DNA of 64,000 nucleotides. Origin: Isoetes taiwanensis (taxonomy: Eukaryota > Streptophyta > Lycopodiopsida > Isoetales > Isoetaceae). A model generated the notes under the pieces. That model saw only the letters and a program-made list of their open reading frames with translations, was not told the origin of the DNA and ran no database searches. The stretch is from NCBI GenBank assembly GCA_021234155.1, contig JAJEKV010000028.1:6269637-6333636 (forward strand), in the 5' to 3' direction. Shown one piece after another: positions 45,361-58,359 of the stretch. How positions within the stretch are numbered: the first letter of the stretch is position 1; every line of letters starts with the position of its first letter. The translations under genes were made by a program, and so were the position numbers.

Positions 45361-45480
45361 CATCGATCCGAGCCATCGGATCGCCATTCTGGGAAGGGAC
45401 GAGCTACTATATAAGGCCATTTCCTCTTTCGGACCGGTTATTGGCGTCTTCTCACAACAGCTCTTCTTCTTAGACTAGGC
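45361..45480 (+). promoter_or_regulatory. Inward-facing promoter-like module (left terminal copy)
   Basis: CATCGATCCGAGCCATCGG, GATCGCCATTCTGGGAAGGG, ACGAGCTACTATATAAGG (TATATAA at 45408-45414) and CCGGTTATTGGCGTCTTC appear in this order. The same order recurs inverted at 52345-52200, with degraded copies at 46440-46345 and 46150-46090. It looks like a terminal inverted repeat carrying a core promoter that points into the element. Confidence 0.6.
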
Positions 45481-45967
45481 TTCTCATTCATCTCAGCAGA
45501 TTTTCTACAATGGTGGATAGCGGGTAGCCGCACACATGCGAACTACCCATGAAAAATAAAGGGAATATCCAATTATATAAGTTGGACCCCATAAAATACA
45601 ATGCTAATAGATGTTTGGCTGGTGTACCTGCCGAAAGCTTATCACCGGGATTAAAAAACCCCGCCCTTTCGGGTTTTCGAGGAAAAACCCTAGTGATAAG
45701 CCTTCAGCAAGGGGCTTGGACAAACGTAAGGCAGAGAAATCGCTCCCAAAACCCACGAATGGAGAAGTCGAAACAGATGCCGCTCGCCAACCTGTACCTG
45801 CACATCACCAACACAAAACAACGTGACAAAACCAACCTCCCAGAGTGGAGGGGCTGATCACGCGTGCCATGCGATAATAAAACAAAAACCTCTTCAAATA
45901 GAGGGGCTGGTCGCGTGCCAGGCGACAAATACAATAAACAAAGAAGGGGGGGAGGGTGGGTTCAAAG

Positions 45968-46398
45968 AAAAGAATAAGGTACTGCTGAGAGAGAAGAGGA
46001 AGCGCCGATGAGACGTTGATGCAGAACCGCGCCTAAAATAGCGAACTCCCAACCAGAGAAGGCATGCGCCGCATGCATGCATGCAAGACATGCATGCTCG
46101 CCCCATTCTAGAATGGCGATCCGATGTCTCGGATCGATGGGATTCTAGAATGGGGCTCGCATGAAACCAACAAAAACCGCCCGAATACCAAAGGACTTCC
46201 TTAACAAAACTGGGATCGAGGACGAAGGTCACAGGATGAAGGCTAAAGAAGAGCCAAGGCCGAGAAAGGACATGCCACAGCATGAAAGAAATGCCAAATT
46301 GGCCAAACCAAGCAGGGAGAAGCCCCTCCCCTGCCTGGAATCAAAGAAAAGAGAATAAGGTACTGCTGAGAGAGAAGAGGAAGCGCCGATAATCGGCC
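45968..46398. repeat. Direct repeat and inverted partial promoter modules
   Basis: AATAAGGTACTGCTGAGAGA and the following GAAGAGGAAGCGCCGAT occur at about 45975 and 46354. Between them ATTCTAGAATGG is duplicated at 46106 and 46141 around GATCCGATGTCTCGGATCGATGG, the inverted form of the terminal module. This shows local rearrangement within the composite element. Confidence 0.6.
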
Positions 46399-47587
46399 GG
46401 TTTTGTGTATCTTGCGAGTCCCTTCCCAGAATATCACTATGTGAGTTAATGTGTTGAATAAGCATTACTAGTTACACAATGTGGTTCTTATATATTTATT
46501 TTATTTTGCTAGTTTTATTATCATAGTTCACCATCATGTTTCTTTATGGTAGTTTGTTTATTTGGTTTATTGCTATACTTTAGTTATAGAAGGCTATTGA
46601 CCATTAATGATTCTGGCATTGAGTTGTTTCTGCAACTTAGAGTGGTTTCCTTATGAAGTTGTCTACTCTTTTTCATATGAACGATATAAGAAAATGTTTG
46701 AACGTCTTATTACAAAATATTAGCTAACTGCTAGTGGTTTTACCATCAAGATAATAAAGGCTTACGCCTTTAACTTATTCTGTATGGAGAAAAAAGCAAT
46801 GGTGTTTTGGACAATGCAATTGGTATTGGTTTAATAAATATTGTAGGACGTACTCAACTTGATAATTATTGATGCTTTGTTGGATTAATTGGTATTGGAA
46901 CTTGTATTGGTTTATACAACTTATAAAGTCAGACTCTTGATTGTGTATATAAAACCATTCTTAAGAAATGATGCAAGTTTTTATATTAAAACTTCAAGAT
47001 ATGTACATAAAATATTGTGGAATATCTAACAAAAAGCAACGTGGAGTATTTAGTGAACCATACAATCTACAAATGTAGGTCTGAGGTCCAGGGATTTGAA
47101 CCCTAGTAGTTCCAATTCTTTCCATGGCTAGCATTACTTACAGTTCACATTTTGAATGGAGATAAAATTTTCAAACTGATATTTTGACCTACTAGACAAA
47201 ATCAGGCAGCTGTTGTATGCAGATCTTTCAATAAGCCCATTCTTTGTTGCACTTATTAGAAAATCACACATCTGAGTATGTGAAGACCACTACCATGCAT
47301 TCATGAGGCATTTTGTGTGCCATTTTGGTGACAAATGCAGATCCATTTTGCTGCCTACCAAATAAGAGTTTCATCAGGTGGTATAAGATGCATGCCACAG
47401 AGGAATTCAGAATTTAAACCCTCTATCATAAATAATATTTGCTTTTTGGTTCTAGAAATTTCATTAAGAATTACTGCTACAAAGCATCTTAAGCAGATGC
47501 CAAGGTAGTAGTGAAATATGGCATATGGATGTTGATTACACCTTCTAGGATAGATTCATGAGACAGTAAGCACTACTTACACAAGGC

Positions 47588-47705
47588 ATATCTCCAATAA
47601 GTTCTTGTGGCATCGTGATGTCAAAATCAAACATTCTTTCAGAAATGATTTCCTTCTTCCCTTTGTCACACATTTTTTCAAGGGGAATTTTCATAATTCC
47701 ATAGA
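47588..47705 (-). other. Possible captured exon
   Basis: The minus strand reads VYGIMKIPLEKMCDKGKK then EIISERMFDFDITMPQEL and IGDMP, preceded by a TTTTCTAG acceptor-like sequence and followed by CTTGTGTAAGT. The content looks protein-like rather than random, but no family was recognised and neighbouring exons are not clear. The remaining DNA from 46450 to 49200 holds nothing else supportable. Confidence 0.3.
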
Positions 47706-49439
47706 CACTAGAAAAAGAATCTGAATAAAGTTAAGTACAAATATACATTGACTGATCACTTTCAACACATTTGTATCCTAAACTACACAATCTTTACTAA
47801 ATGCCTACAGGAATAACCATTAGTTCTCATTATGTAATTATATTTGAGTACCTGCATTATCCAGTAGTAACTTTAGCTCCTTCTTTCATCCTAAAAACAT
47901 GATGATCTATATTCTAAATTCGAATGCCCATATTTTCTTTTAAAATAGATGCTACAATTATAAGTAAAGAATATTGATCAAACAGAAAGATAATAAGAAT
48001 GATGGTTTACCTCTAAACTTCTGCAATCATATTTCTTTTTAAAGATTCTTTTTTGGATCAATACCAGTCAACCCCAGCTAAGATGGAAAATGAAAAGCGC
48101 CTATCAAAGAACAATATTAGAACCAAAAGCATAACTTACAACGTCCAGAATGGAGAAAAGGTTCGTTGAAGAAATTAGACGAATCCGAAGAAATTAGAGG
48201 AGTCCAATAAATCACAGCACAGACCTGTGGATGCTCTTGTAAAATTAGTGCCTCTTCTTTAATCGAATCGCAGATGCCTTCTGAAAGCTACACATGGGTT
48301 CCGATCAGATCACTGGGATAAGCTCTTATGACCAAAAATCCATCTGCTACATTGCTTCATGGCTGCAACTAAGGAATTGCCAATATTTGGTATACTTTTG
48401 CGATTATTTATCCTCTTTTTAGGCTAGTAAAATATGACTCAACTTCGTTATTTATACAAGAAATTTATTGCAGCAGCCTTGGCCATCGTGAACATTTCTC
48501 TTACTGCCTCCTATGTGGGGTTGTACCTACTATTAATGTCTAACTTTTGATGCAATGCTTGCTTAATAATTGGATTTTGCCAGTTCAAAGTGCTGTGGAG
48601 AACGTCTTTAGCATGAGAGTTTTAACGCTTCGGAGCCCGTAGGATGCACTGATGTTATTAACTTGCAATGGAGCTGGTCATGGTTTCTTCGTCTCAAGGT
48701 TAAGTCCAAATCTAGAACCTCTTCCAACCTTCATTTTTGAACACTCGCCTAATAAATACAGAGTTGACTCATTAGCTTGCAAATGAGTTGTCACCATTTC
48801 ATTAGGTTGTGATTGAGGTGTCACAATTAAAATATTGAGTTGAGAGACAACAAATGCTCTTGCTTGGGTGCTCATTATTATTGGCACATTAAATCCTCAA
48901 GGATGCTCTATAATAATACTACAGAAGAAAACCTCCTTATGCAGTGAATTGAGATCTGTAATACCTCATGGAGATTCAAGTTCATCAGAGCAAAGCAAAT
49001 GGCTGTGACAGGTTGGAAGCTTAATAGGCAGAGAATATCATAGTTAATTGGCCCACAGTTGCCATGAAAGAAGAGCATCGGTAATGTATTCTGTCCACTT
49101 CTTTATGTCCTTGCTTTTTAAGCTCTTGCATCTGTCTCCCACAAAAATACACACAATCTATGGGCACATTGGGGAAGGAACTCCGGTGAAGGGATCATAT
49201 CCACTCCTAGTTCCTTGGAACCAATCCAAGCCATCAAAGACCTCAGCGATTTTTGCCTGCAAACACATGTAAATTTGGTCAACTTTTGTATTAGCATTTT
49301 GTTCAATAACGTCTAGGTTGGATCAAAATCTTTTGCCTTAAAATTGCCTGATGGAAGTTAACCGCATTACATGTTGAAAAGAAGACCACCATCTAGCCGC
49401 CAGGAGTGAGTAAAATCTTTTTCATTATAAACAAGAAAA

Positions 49440-51210
49440 TATACCCAGCTTACATGGAAAACAAACATTGTAAACCGCACCTTGAAACTGCCATTTCCAC
49501 TAAATTTAAGGCGCAAGTATCCAAGCAATGAGACCAAGCGAAGCTTAGTTGGAACTGTACCAAAGAAACAACAGAGATCATTACTATCATTTGACACACC
49601 ATCTATCAGTATGGAATAAACACAAGTAAATACATGTATTCATGAGAAAAGGTACCTTTCATAACACGTTGGTTCAACTGTCCTGGAATATTATATTGTA
49701 TGCTAAATTCCTTATTACTCTGGTTAATCTCTTGTGATTGAGTCAACTTCTGTTGAAATGAACTTTTTTCAAGAGCTTCATTCTCAAAGCTAACTTTGAC
49801 TGGTATATCAAGACTAAGATTGACAAGACGATTGACAGCCTCATTCAATGTAGCAGAGAGAAGAATACGCTGTTGCTTAGAAGCCTGAGCTCTTTCTGCA
49901 TGCTGAGATTTGAAAAAGCTTAAAATGCTATTTAAGTCTTTTTCAAACCCAAGATCTAGCAACCTGCACCATCAAATTAGATTATAATAAATGTTATATG
50001 ATATGGACAACGAGCTCTTAAACACAAGTAAATGCATGTATTCATGAGAAAAGGTACCTTTCATAACACGTTGGATCAATTGTCCTGGAATATTATATTG
50101 TATGCCAACTTCCTTATTACTCTGGTTAACCTCTTGTGATTGAGTCAACATCTGTTGAAATGAACTTTTTTCAAGAGCTTCGTTCTCAAAGCTAACTTTG
50201 ACTGGCATATCAAGACTAAGATTAACAAGACGATTGACAGCCTCATTCAATGTAGCAGAGAGAAGAATACGTTGTTGCTTAGAAGCCTGAGCTTTTTCTG
50301 CATGCTGAGATTTGAAAAAGCTTAAAATGCTATTTAAGTCTTGTTCAAACCCAAGATCTAGCAACCTGCACGATCAAATTAGATTATAAGCTAAATGTTA
50401 CCCTCTATATGGAAATATGGACGATGATATCTTAATATTATCTTCAAATCATGCAAAATAAAATTTGAAGATGGTGCTGACCTATCAGCCTCGTCAAATA
50501 TGAGCCATTTCAGTTTAATATAACCAAATGAAGCCATGTTATTGAGGTGATCCAATAACCTCCCAGGTGTTGCAATAAAAAGAATTTCAAGTCATTGAGC
50601 ATACTAGCACAGCTTCAGATATGCATATCAACATGGTACATACACGACAAGATAAGAGACCGCAACATGGAAAACTGCTTGAAGGAACTTACTCGACAAA
50701 TATTATCATTTTGCCATCATACAGTAAATGTTAGTCTCCTATCAATTAAAAGAAGAACAAACATTCAGATGCTGGATCAAGAAAACATTCAACCGAACCT
50801 TTACGCCCATAACACCCATAACATGCCCGGGAACAATCCAATGGAAACGGTGCCAACGGTGCACAACTCTGCTACAGCCAACACCTGTGCACATAACTCC
50901 CGGGTTGGGACCAACACAATTGCTGGCAACCCATCAGTTAGATTGCACACATTAAGCCTCACGTTAATTATTGAAAATTATTGATTGCACACATATGACA
51001 AGACCTTGTATTATTGAAAAGATTGGTCTTCTTTCTGCCAGAAACAATGATATAATATTTCTGGCATTTGGTGAGACACAACAACTATGCCAAATACATT
51101 GCCTACCAAATGTTCCATCTGCTCTTGTTATTTTTGGTGCCTGAGCCTGTAGAACGTGGAATATAGGTGCCAAATAAACAACAGTCTTCCCGGCTCCAGT
51201 TCCAGCATTC
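49440..51210 (-). pseudogene. DEAD-box RNA helicase fragment (DDX31/RH17-like), exon duplicated
   Basis: Right to left: motif I exon near 51205-51105 (LVNAGTGAGKTVVYLAPI); an exon near 50590-50482 with [11 protein letters not shown] (motif Ib) and LIFDEADR (motif II); an exon near 50366-50060 with LLDLGFEQDLNSIL and ILLSATLNEAV (motif III); a second copy of that exon at 49966-49655; and an exon near 49560-49470 with VPTKLRLVSLLGYLRLKF, typical of the DDX31/Dbp7 group involved in 60S ribosome assembly. The exon duplicated is the one linking motifs II and III. The N-terminal part, the segment between motif I and Ib, and the whole C-terminal helicase domain are missing, so it is a partial copy. 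It lies inside the inverted promoter modules. Confidence 0.7.
49616..50400 (-). repeat. ~402-bp tandem duplication of a helicase exon with flanks
   Basis: The segment from CACAAGTAAATRCATGTATTC to AACCTGCACSATCAAATTAG is present twice, offset by about 402 bp, with only scattered differences. It includes one complete exon and parts of both introns, so each copy keeps its splice sites. Confidence 0.85.
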
Positions 51211-52199
51211 ACAAGCAGAGGAAACATGTGGTCGAAAACTAATTTGAAGGATACACATCTCTTCCAGAAAGAATATGCAGAATGTAGAGCCAGATCCTGC
51301 CTGCAGATGCAAGCTCCAGCCAAATTCTGCCTGCAAATGCAACCTCTAGCTAGATTTCGCTTCATGCAAAAGCACACATCTGCATGGGTCAGAAAAGATA
51401 CAGGGAATCAGAGCTTCTCCATCGATGGATGATTTGTGGCCGTTTTTAAAGTTTCTACAGAGAAGATCAATCTTCCATATAAATAAGCTAGGTGCAAGAA
51501 ACTGCATAATCAAAGAGCACGGGACAGAGAAGCAGCAGATTGCTCCAGGCCGAGAAGAATCGTCGCATCAATAGATACCCCTTCCAGCTGCATGCCGCAT
51601 GTACCCATAATCTCAGCAGGAATCCAAAGTCTATGCCTGATCTGATATGATCAGATCCAAGTAATCTTAGCCACATCACTTAATCTGATCCAGCATGTGC
51701 TATCTACAATCATAGATAAAGAACTTGCTAATGTGAAAAACTCATCTCTAGCCTGGGCAATCGAACTGCAACAAAAAGAAATATGATGCATGGCTTTCAT
51801 ATCAATTTCAAAGCAAAGATCCATCTATATGATCCAAATCCCCCAAAGATCTATCTATGTGAAATCCCTCAAATTTCAACTTCATTACCAAACACATTCA
51901 TATTTGTATGATCAAGATTAACAAAAGAACCTATGATGCATGGCTTTCAAACTAATTTCAAAGCAAACATCAAAGGAAAGATGGGTCTATATGGCTCCAA
52001 ATCCCTAAAATTTCATCAATAATTCCAAATCCTTCAAATTCTATCTACTAGATGATCCATTCAACATGTAGAGAAAGAAACCGACAATAGGAACAAAAGT
52101 CTTGGGCTCGGAACGAGTGACAATACCAGGTTGGGAATAGGCTATAAGGGAAATGGAAAGAAACAAAAGAACAAGGTGGAAATAGGCTGTAAAGATCAG

Positions 52200-52345
52200 A
52201 GATGAAGCAATGGGCAATGAGAGAAGTGCTGCTGTGAGAAGACGCCAATAACCGGCCTCGAATATGGAGTGTACTTATATAATGGCTCGTCCCTGCTCAA
52301 AATGGCGATCCGAGGGCTTGGATCGATGCTAGCTCGGATCGATGC
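52200..52345 (-). promoter_or_regulatory. Inward-facing promoter-like module (right terminal copy)
   Basis: On the minus strand: ATCGATCCGAGC, CTCGGATCGCCATTTTGAG, GGGACGAGCCATTATATAAG (TATA at 52283-52273) and GGCCGGTTATTGGCGTCTTC, followed by TCACAGCAGC. It is the inverted counterpart of 45361-45480 and would drive transcription toward the helicase fragment. It also lies within about 180 bp of the divergent APUM23 start. Confidence 0.6.
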
Positions 52346-52521
52346 AGGAGGAGGAGGACGCCCCAACATCTTTTGAGGTAGAATTTCCAAGGGGGGAGCT
52401 TACGTGACATTTTCAGAATCTGAACTGTCGACCCTTCTCTTTTTGTAACGAAAAATTATAGCCAACAAGTAGGTTCGTTTGCCGGGGTTTAGGGTTTACG
52501 GAAGCCGCAATAGCATCACAA

Positions 52522-55500
52522 ATGAGGCGTGATAAGCGATCCAACAGGGCTGCTGCCAATGAAGACTCCATCTCTTCTCAATTTTCCGAAGTGGGAATTC
52601 AAAGAGGTAGAAATGGCAGGGCGTCTGGTCGGATTAAGGGCATGGGCGTCTCAACTAGGAACCGAGATATGGATGATACTGTAGCCCAGGCCTTAGGACC
52701 AACTACTGCCAGGTATGGTGAACGTTATATATGTCTCGAAGTCAGTAACGCAGAAATGATACCACAGTCCAGTCCAATGGTCCATACATTAATTCCTAAA
52801 CTATAGAAGATATGTCACATACGAGACTAGAATAACTTTTTAGCAACAGTTGTACGCTTTCTAACCACGTAATCTGTTTCATATGGATCATAAACAGAGG
52901 TCATGTTGATCAAGATTGTATGAAATATTTTTTGGAGTTATCGGCTTTAATTGATGGAGGATCTATTACTGATCCTGAAGAAAGGGCAATTCTTTGTGGC
53001 AATGCCCTTGAAGAAGCTCAGGGGAAGGATTTGGTGCTTGCTTGCGATCCTTCTTGTAGCCGAGTCCTTGAGAACCTACTATCTTCTGCCAAGATTGTTG
53101 ACATTGCAGTATTTTTGGATCGCTGTGGCATGATTTTTCCATCCATGATAATGGATATGTGTGGCTCACATGTTGCAGAGGCTGCCTTAAAGGCAGTAGA
53201 TGCTGCATTACTGCTGGAAGACGATCAAGGTTCCTGGTATGGTGCAATAGAGACAGCTCTTGGCCATATATGTCAGGTATAGTATATATGGATTAGAATG
53301 TTTGCTTGTGAAAATTGTGTTGAAGTGTTTCATAGTGCCACATGGCATCAGCTAGGATGCAATGATGTGGCAAATTAGTTTAGTTAGCATCTGATGTTAG
53401 GAATTGTTAAAGTTCGTTATGATACCCTCGTCCTATAAAACATATAATCTACACTTTCTTTTATAATTTTGCTGTCTTTCTGTTTGCGCCACACCTCCTT
53501 TTGTTTCTTGCCATGTATCTTGTTTGTCTTGCTGCCTACACTACACAGCTCAATTTTAACAAATGCCTTTTGTATGTCAATGACAGGTCAGTTTCTCCTA
53601 ATGCTAACTACGTTCTCATTGTAGAATGCAGGCTCTAGGAAACATTATTGTGGAGGTAATGTGCAATCAATATGGATCACATGTTTTACGGCGCCTTCTT
53701 TTCGTGCTTAGTGGATTGAAGGATGAGACTACGCGTAGGCCACTGGAAAGCAAGTTATTTGGTAATGCAACAGGTTCAATATCAATGGGCAAGAATCATG
53801 GCGGTTTTCCAAGGATTCTTGAGGTTCTGACAAGCAAGATCTTGGAAGCTGCAAAAGGCACCATTGCCTTGCTTAGGACTGACTCATCTGCAGGGCCTGT
53901 GTTGCAGGTATGGTGATATTTTGTGAAATGTAGACAGAACCTGTTGTCCAGTTATTTCAAAATTTGGAACTCAACAGCTATGCGGTCTTGCAGACACTAT
54001 TGAAAGTGCTTAAGGAAGATGAAGAAAGATTGATCCACGTGGTTTCCGTAGCTTTGGGTGGTGCTTACGAAAACTGTCTTAAGGAGGGAAAGGTTCTAGA
54101 GGGAGTTGATTTTAATATGGTGCTGAAGCTAATGGAGGATCGTAATGGAAGTCATTTGGTGGAAGTAGGTCCAGGACTTTAGCATCATATTGTGTTCCTG
54201 GCATCTGTTTTTCTCTTTTCTCCGTTTTAAGCCACTTCTGTTTGACCTTCATAGGCAATCTTGGAATTTATATCAGATTGTCTTTACTTGGAGATATTTC
54301 AACGTTTCTTCCGTCATCATCTGCTGCAATTATCGCTTCACCAAATTTCAAATTTTGTAGTGCAAACGCTAATTGCTGCTGCAAGAGACGAAGGACAGGT
54401 GATGGGTCTTGTATGGTATATTACTTGGGGAAAGCTGCTGACTCTGCTTAGTTGGCCTATATTTTACCCTTTAAGATTCTGATCTGTGCATGGCATGATA
54501 TTCAGGTCAGTATGATGTTTGAGGAACTTGAGGCTTCCTTTTCTGAACTTGTTGAAAATCGTAGATCGGGTATTGTAGCCAGTCTTCTGGCTGCCTGTAG
54601 CCGGTTAAACATTAAAAAACGAGAGGTACATAGATATATGCTGCTTTATATAGGTTTTTGTTCACAGGAACAGTTGTAGCTTCATTTCAAGCTTTCAGAC
54701 ATTGTCTTTAAAGCTTTAATGTTTACACTTGGCAGGCTTCACGAGCTTTAGCACATGCATTCAATCCAGAAAAGGTGGCATCATTTAATTTGGTACCACG
54801 ACTGCTGTTTCTCGAACAATATGCATCGTTTGGTAGTGACAAAGTAGCTTGGAAGCCTCTATTTGGGTCAAAAATGTCAGTACTAGGATGCGCCATGCTC
54901 CAGATAGTTTTTGGTTTCCCACAGGTAGATACTAATCATATTTAATGTCATTATCATTTCTAATGCTTACTATTTTGATGAACAGGATCATGCCCCTAAA
55001 AATAATTGTTTCCTGATATGATTCTCCTTTTAGTCATCGTATCCGTAGCATTTGAGATATCAGTGGGGAGATCATAGTCGTTTGCATAAATTCATAGAGA
55101 TCTCCAGGGATAAACAAGAGTCAGGTGTAACCTCCAAATTATATCCAATGCAGAATTAATAAAGGTCCATTACGTAGAACAAGTGACTCTGCCTTTTGTG
55201 TGGGAGATCATGTCCATTGACTCTGCCTTTTGTATGGTAATTCATGTCCATTAACGACTTCCGTAATTGGAATAATAGGAGAATTATATGATAATTGAAA
55301 AGAACCTAAAAGACAGCCAGCTACTGCAAATAGTCTTTTCTTTTTTTCGCACTAGGATTAATATGATCCTCCCCTTGTGGGCTGTATATTTGGGACACTT
55401 GTGATCATGAATATTCTCTGGATTTCTTGTTTTCTGGAATCATAAGGGTAAGAGATCCATCTTTTTCTGTTCTCAGGAATTTATTCAACAATTCAGCACA

Positions 55501-56414
55501 AGCTTTGCACAAATAGAGCCCCATGGAGTGCTTGAAACAGCCAAGGACAAGGGTGGCAGTCATGTTTTGGAAGCATTTCTTAAGAGCTCTGTGCCAGCCA
55601 AGTTGAAATACCGCACTGTTGAGAAGTATGTTGCTTTATATTAGCTATATACTTTGCTCGTAATGGAAACATAACTATTTGTGGGCTCCAGATTAAAAGG
55701 AAAATTTGCAGAGCTGGCAATGCATAGGCTGTATTACCATGTTGTGGACAGATGCTATGCTGCAGGAGATTTTAAATTACGAACATTAATCGTATCAGAG
55801 CTTGCCACAATTGTTCCGGAATTGTGCAAGCTGAAACATGGGCCCTATCTTGTAAATAAATGCGATCTAACAAGGTAAAGTTTGTTGTATAAATGATTCT
55901 GCAGTTTTTGTTGCTGGATCTAAATCTTCAATTATCAATGTTCAGGTATGCAAAGGCCCCTCAAGAATGGAAATCAAAGCAGATGTCAAGACAGAATAAA
56001 CGTGAACAGTTCAATGCATTGTTCAGTTCAGAAAACGTGGCAGATGTGGAGCTTGATAATGCTGGGACGACACAGACAAATGAAAAGGTCAAGAATCTTG
56101 GTCGCCAAACTTGGGATAGTGAAGAAAAACAAGAAGAGCAAAATGGTGGCATTGATAGAAGAGATGATAAGCGCTCGAAGGCATTGCCAAATGGTGCAGT
56201 GTTGATAGAACCCACAGGAGTTCAGAGTAAAAGAAAAAGAAAACGCCGGGGTTTAGATGCTGAGAAACGGAAAGTGAAACGAGTACACGAGCTTGAGGGT
56301 GCATTGTCTTTGTTACATTTTTCCTCAAAGAGGCCCTTGACTTGCAAGGTGAAGGAAAACCACATTAAGGACAAAAAACGCAAAGTGGAGCTCGGTTCTT
56401 CATTTATTTCTTGA
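52522..56414 (+). CDS. APUM23: Pumilio-family nucleolar protein APUM23 / Nop9
   Basis: RNA-binding Puf protein of the nucleolus needed for 18S pre-rRNA processing in the known family. Ten exons: 52522-52712, 52898-53276, 53632-53907, 53994-54164, 54255-54398, 54506-54625, 54736-54924, 55477-55625, 55692-55874, 55946-56414, giving 756 residues, the length of the Arabidopsis protein. All junctions are GT-AG and keep frame. Puf repeats are visible as MCGSHVAEAALK, NQYGSHVLRRLL, RNGSHLVE, SNFVVQTLIAAARDEGQ and KGGSHVLEAFLKSS. The N-terminus is basic and the C-terminus ends in KRKRKRRG and other lysine/arginine clusters, fitting nucleolar targeting. It follows the end of the composite element; whether the module at 52200 affects it is unknown. 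Identity is strongly supported. Confidence 0.95.
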
Positions 56415-57237
56415 TACTGTAAGAGAATTGTGATGCAATCAAATATAAAGCCTAAGACAAAGTCAAGCAGCACTGTCTATGAAATTCGCTGTGGCTTGGA
56501 GTTAATTATGGTGTACTTGCAATGCAAAACTAATCTTAAGCCTTCGTCTCCACAGAAATACAAAACAAATATACTCCAAAAGAAATTATTCTTTTATCTA
56601 GCTTATAACAACTCCAACCAATGCCCAATGCTATGGAATCTAAATGGGAAGTGGGAGAAAATTGAGCGCATTTTGTCGGTGCTGAAAACCTACCATTTAG
56701 GCCAACAACTACAACGAATAAACTCCGGCAGAAATGCATCTGTTTATCTCAGAGTCATTTATGCACTTCCTGATCTGTTATCCTCATAGTCGAGTGAGGG
56801 CAATCTTAAAAAACCTTTACAAATTCACTATATGCAACATCTGTGGTAGTTTACTGGTGAAAGTCTAGCACTGTACATATAAACAAATGTTGACAAATGA
56901 GAAATGTCGCTGAAACTGTTTGCCCTGCAGATCTTTGTGGATTTTAATACTATTTGACAAATGATAAATGTCGCTGAAGCTATTTGCCCAACAAATAAAT
57001 GATCTTTGTGGATTTTGATTCTATTTCTCCAACGGACATTGTTACTGCAAAAAATTCACCAAATATGGCCGCTTCCCCCAGAAACTTCATTCACTGGTAC
57101 TCAGTTCCAAAGACTTTGGCAAAACAAAATGGCTTCTAATATTTGGTGAAGCTTAGCACTAACATATACTGACAAAATGAAATGTTTGTGGCATTTATAT
57201 TCTTTTTTTCCATCAAAGGTTTACAGCATCAAATCTA
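56415..57237. other. 3' flanks of convergent genes with a short duplication
   Basis: Contains a duplication of TTGACAAATGA.AAATGTCGCTGAA and GATCTTTGTGGATTTT around 56891-57020. It is the shared 3' region of APUM23 (+) and the zinc-finger gene (-). A 119-aa frame (56430-56789) looks accidental. Confidence 0.5.
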
Positions 57238-58352
57238 TCAAACATAACACCTTCCTCCACAAGTTGGACATAATACTTTGCCAGAGCCACCACAACCTGC
57301 AAGAGAACCAAACTTTCAGTGAAAACGATTCTGTACTCCTGGGATTTTAAAAACCAAATCCAAGCAGCAAGATGTTTTTATTCTCCAAAATTCTAGCTCT
57401 TACTGTATTGAAGCGGAATAGAAAATCTTTTCCTAGCAACTATATCTTTCTCTTATAAATCTTCCTGTTACACATGAGATTTTCTGTAAATAGCGTCAGA
57501 CAAAATCCATGATACTATCTATAGCTTGGGCATTATACTTCAAAAGTCTCATTGGATTGAAAACTACATGGTGATTTCTGTACATTAAACAACTTTTTGT
57601 TTTCTGTTCACTTACCAAGACACTTTACTTGGACAATAATTCCTTGGCTCTCCAATACAGGATCAACATACAGCCCAGTTTCCTTGCATGTGGCACATAG
57701 CACACTTCCAGCTGCTTCACACTGAGGACATATTATCTTGCCAGCCAAATTATCAACTCTCACAGACGAGCTGTTGTAAGCTTTTCTTCTTTCCTACAAA
57801 ACCAATAAGGCAGATTCCATATTGGATTAAGGAACTACTCGAGATAATTAATCACTGAAATTAAATTGAATCCTAAAGTAGTTGAATGGTCTCCTGATGT
57901 TAAAGCCCCTTACAGGTTGCATAGGTATTTGCACAAAAACTATGGAATGTATCAGCACCATTAGGGAATTGTCACTACTTCACGTTTAACACAAACTAAA
58001 TGCATGCATGGTTTTCTTTTGCAGCTATTACAATGATAAATATGGCTTTGAAAAAAAATCACTATCCCGACCAATAATTACTGGTAATGAAGACTTTATT
58101 TTCCAAGAGAGAGCAGAGTCTGAGCATCTGGCCTAGATCAAGTGGATCGGAGAATCTTACAGAATTGCTGCTTATCTAATGTTTGATACGAACTAAATGC
58201 ATCATCTTTTTCTAGCCATTAGAATGCTGGTAATGGATACTTACTTTCCAAGGGATAGCGCCGTTGGTAAAAGCTGAGCATCTGACTGGCTGCGCTGCAA
58301 ATGGCGCTTTGATCATCAAAGACGAGGCCACAAGTCCGGATTGTAAAGCCAT
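57238..58352 (-). CDS. DnaJ-type zinc-finger protein, plastid-targeted (BSD2-like)
   Basis: Small Cys-rich protein of the DnaJ central-domain type; relatives act as chloroplast chaperone or thiol factors. Three exons (right to left): 58352 to about 58245, 57793-57616, 57296-57238, giving 114 residues with frame kept. The N-terminus (MALQSGLVASSLMIKAPF...) looks like a transit peptide. Cysteine motifs in order: CPQCEAAGSVLCATCKETG, then CLGCGGSGKVLCPTCGG, that is two CxxC pairs followed by two more, as in DnaJ zinc fingers. The linker VDPVLESQGIIVQVKCLG matches a conserved plant group. There is no J domain. Family is well supported; the exact paralogue is not. Confidence 0.85.
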
Positions 58353-58359
58353 ATTGGAC

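Larger units (their letters stand above)
45361..52345. mobile_element. Composite element bounded by inverted promoter modules
   Basis: The outer copies of the promoter-like module (45361-45480 and 52200-52345) are in opposite orientation and point inward. Inside are DEAD-box helicase fragments on the minus strand, partial module copies near 46100 and 46400, and a possible captured exon near 47588-47705. This matches the plan of a gene-capturing TIR element (Pack-type). No transposase or target duplication was found, so the interpretation is inference. Confidence 0.4.

Noticed and set aside
47080-47125. tRNA-like end (GGGATTTGAACCCTAG)
   Set aside because: No acceptor, D or anticodon arms could be folded around it.
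56430-56789. 119-aa ORF downstream of APUM23
   Set aside because: It lies in the 3' flank, low complexity, no similarity recognised.
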